DNA of 64,000 nt from Aralia elata. Taxonomy: Eukaryota; Streptophyta; Magnoliopsida; Apiales; Araliaceae. Positions 63,769-64,000 of this stretch are shown piece after piece. Where the stretch lies: assembly GCA_034770075.1 (NCBI GenBank), contig CM068382.1, positions 4,868,001 through 4,932,000 on the forward strand, written 5' to 3'. Numbering within the stretch: the stretch's first letter is position 1; each line of letters begins with the position of its first letter. The translations under genes and the position numbers were made by a program. The notes under the pieces were generated by a model. That model saw nothing but the letters and a program-made list of their open reading frames with translations, did not search any database and was not told the origin of the DNA.

Positions 63769-64000
63769 CTACTTGATATATTGAGAAACCCATTTGAATC
63801 CATCACCATACCCCATTTTGCGTACAATGCTGCACATAAATACCTCTAAGGGACGCACGCTTGAATCTGCAAGATTCACTTTCCCCTTGCCAGTGGTGAC
63901 GCCAGTTAGGCCAAGGTGGAAGCGCAACTCATCCTCTGAAGCAGCATATGGAATGTCAATCTTGTTCCCCAAAATGAGGAATGGGACAGTGCCCAGGGAC
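63769..64000 (-). CDS. SAR1: SAR1 small GTPase, C-terminal exon (partial)
   Basis: The last coding exon enters from the right edge: [20 protein letters not shown], then about 57 more residues ending FKWVSQYIK and a stop at 63769. NKID is the G4 guanine-binding motif, and [12 protein letters not shown]...F.W.SQYI is the characteristic SAR1 C-terminus. SAR1 is the GTPase that starts COPII coat assembly at ER exit sites and drives ER-to-Golgi transport. About 78 of roughly 193 residues are visible; the P-loop, switch regions and N-terminal amphipathic helix are outside the window. The gene is transcribed leftward, as is BXL. Confidence 0.96.
   Translation of the reverse strand, partial: SLGTVPFLILGNKIDIPYAASEDELRFHLGLTGVTTGKGKVNLADSSVRPLEVFMCSIVRKMGYGDGFKWVSQYIK

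Overview
This is nuclear DNA from a flowering plant, most likely a eudicot. The genes have GT-AG introns, the spacers are very AT-rich, and the protein families are plant types: a BXL-type GH3 cell-wall glycosidase, a SAR1 GTPase, a plant BRCT/PHD protein and a plant TPR protein with a J-like tail. The species cannot be read from the sequence; a lamiid such as Lamiales is only a guess.

Layout. 1-10433: cluster of about 2-kb LTRs in both orientations, with no gag or pol, plus a GC-rich 140-bp tandem satellite in both orientations. 11540-19135 (+): ten-exon BRCT/PHD gene with a 911-bp hAT element in intron 5. 19136-28336: intergenic, with a Stowaway MITE and a Mutator-like foldback element that was itself hit by a hAT element. 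28337-31084 (-): three-exon TPR/J-like gene. 33.6-41.9 kb: three nested transposons, the innermost a 6.4-kb CACTA element with decayed transposase genes. 42-49.9 kb: exon-like fragment, two Mutator-like MITEs with 9-bp target duplications and a solo LTR. 49973-57002 (-): six-exon beta-xylosidase/arabinofuranosidase gene with a MITE in intron 2. 57-63.7 kb: further MITEs and an LTR remnant with a triplicated primer-binding site. 63769-64000 (-): last coding exon of SAR1, which runs off the window.

The four host genes do not form a pathway. They act in nuclear DNA-damage/chromatin signalling (BRCT/PHD), co-chaperone-like or scaffold roles (TPR), cell-wall remodelling (GH3) and ER-to-Golgi COPII transport (SAR1). 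The more unusual content lies in the mobile DNA: head-to-tail LTRs with identical 6-bp palindromic spacers, a satellite that seems to have grown out of retroelement internal sequence, and several nested insertions that can be ordered in time from their target duplications. I found no tRNA, rRNA or CRISPR array. All exon boundaries, junctions and repeat limits were read by eye; no alignment or database search was run.
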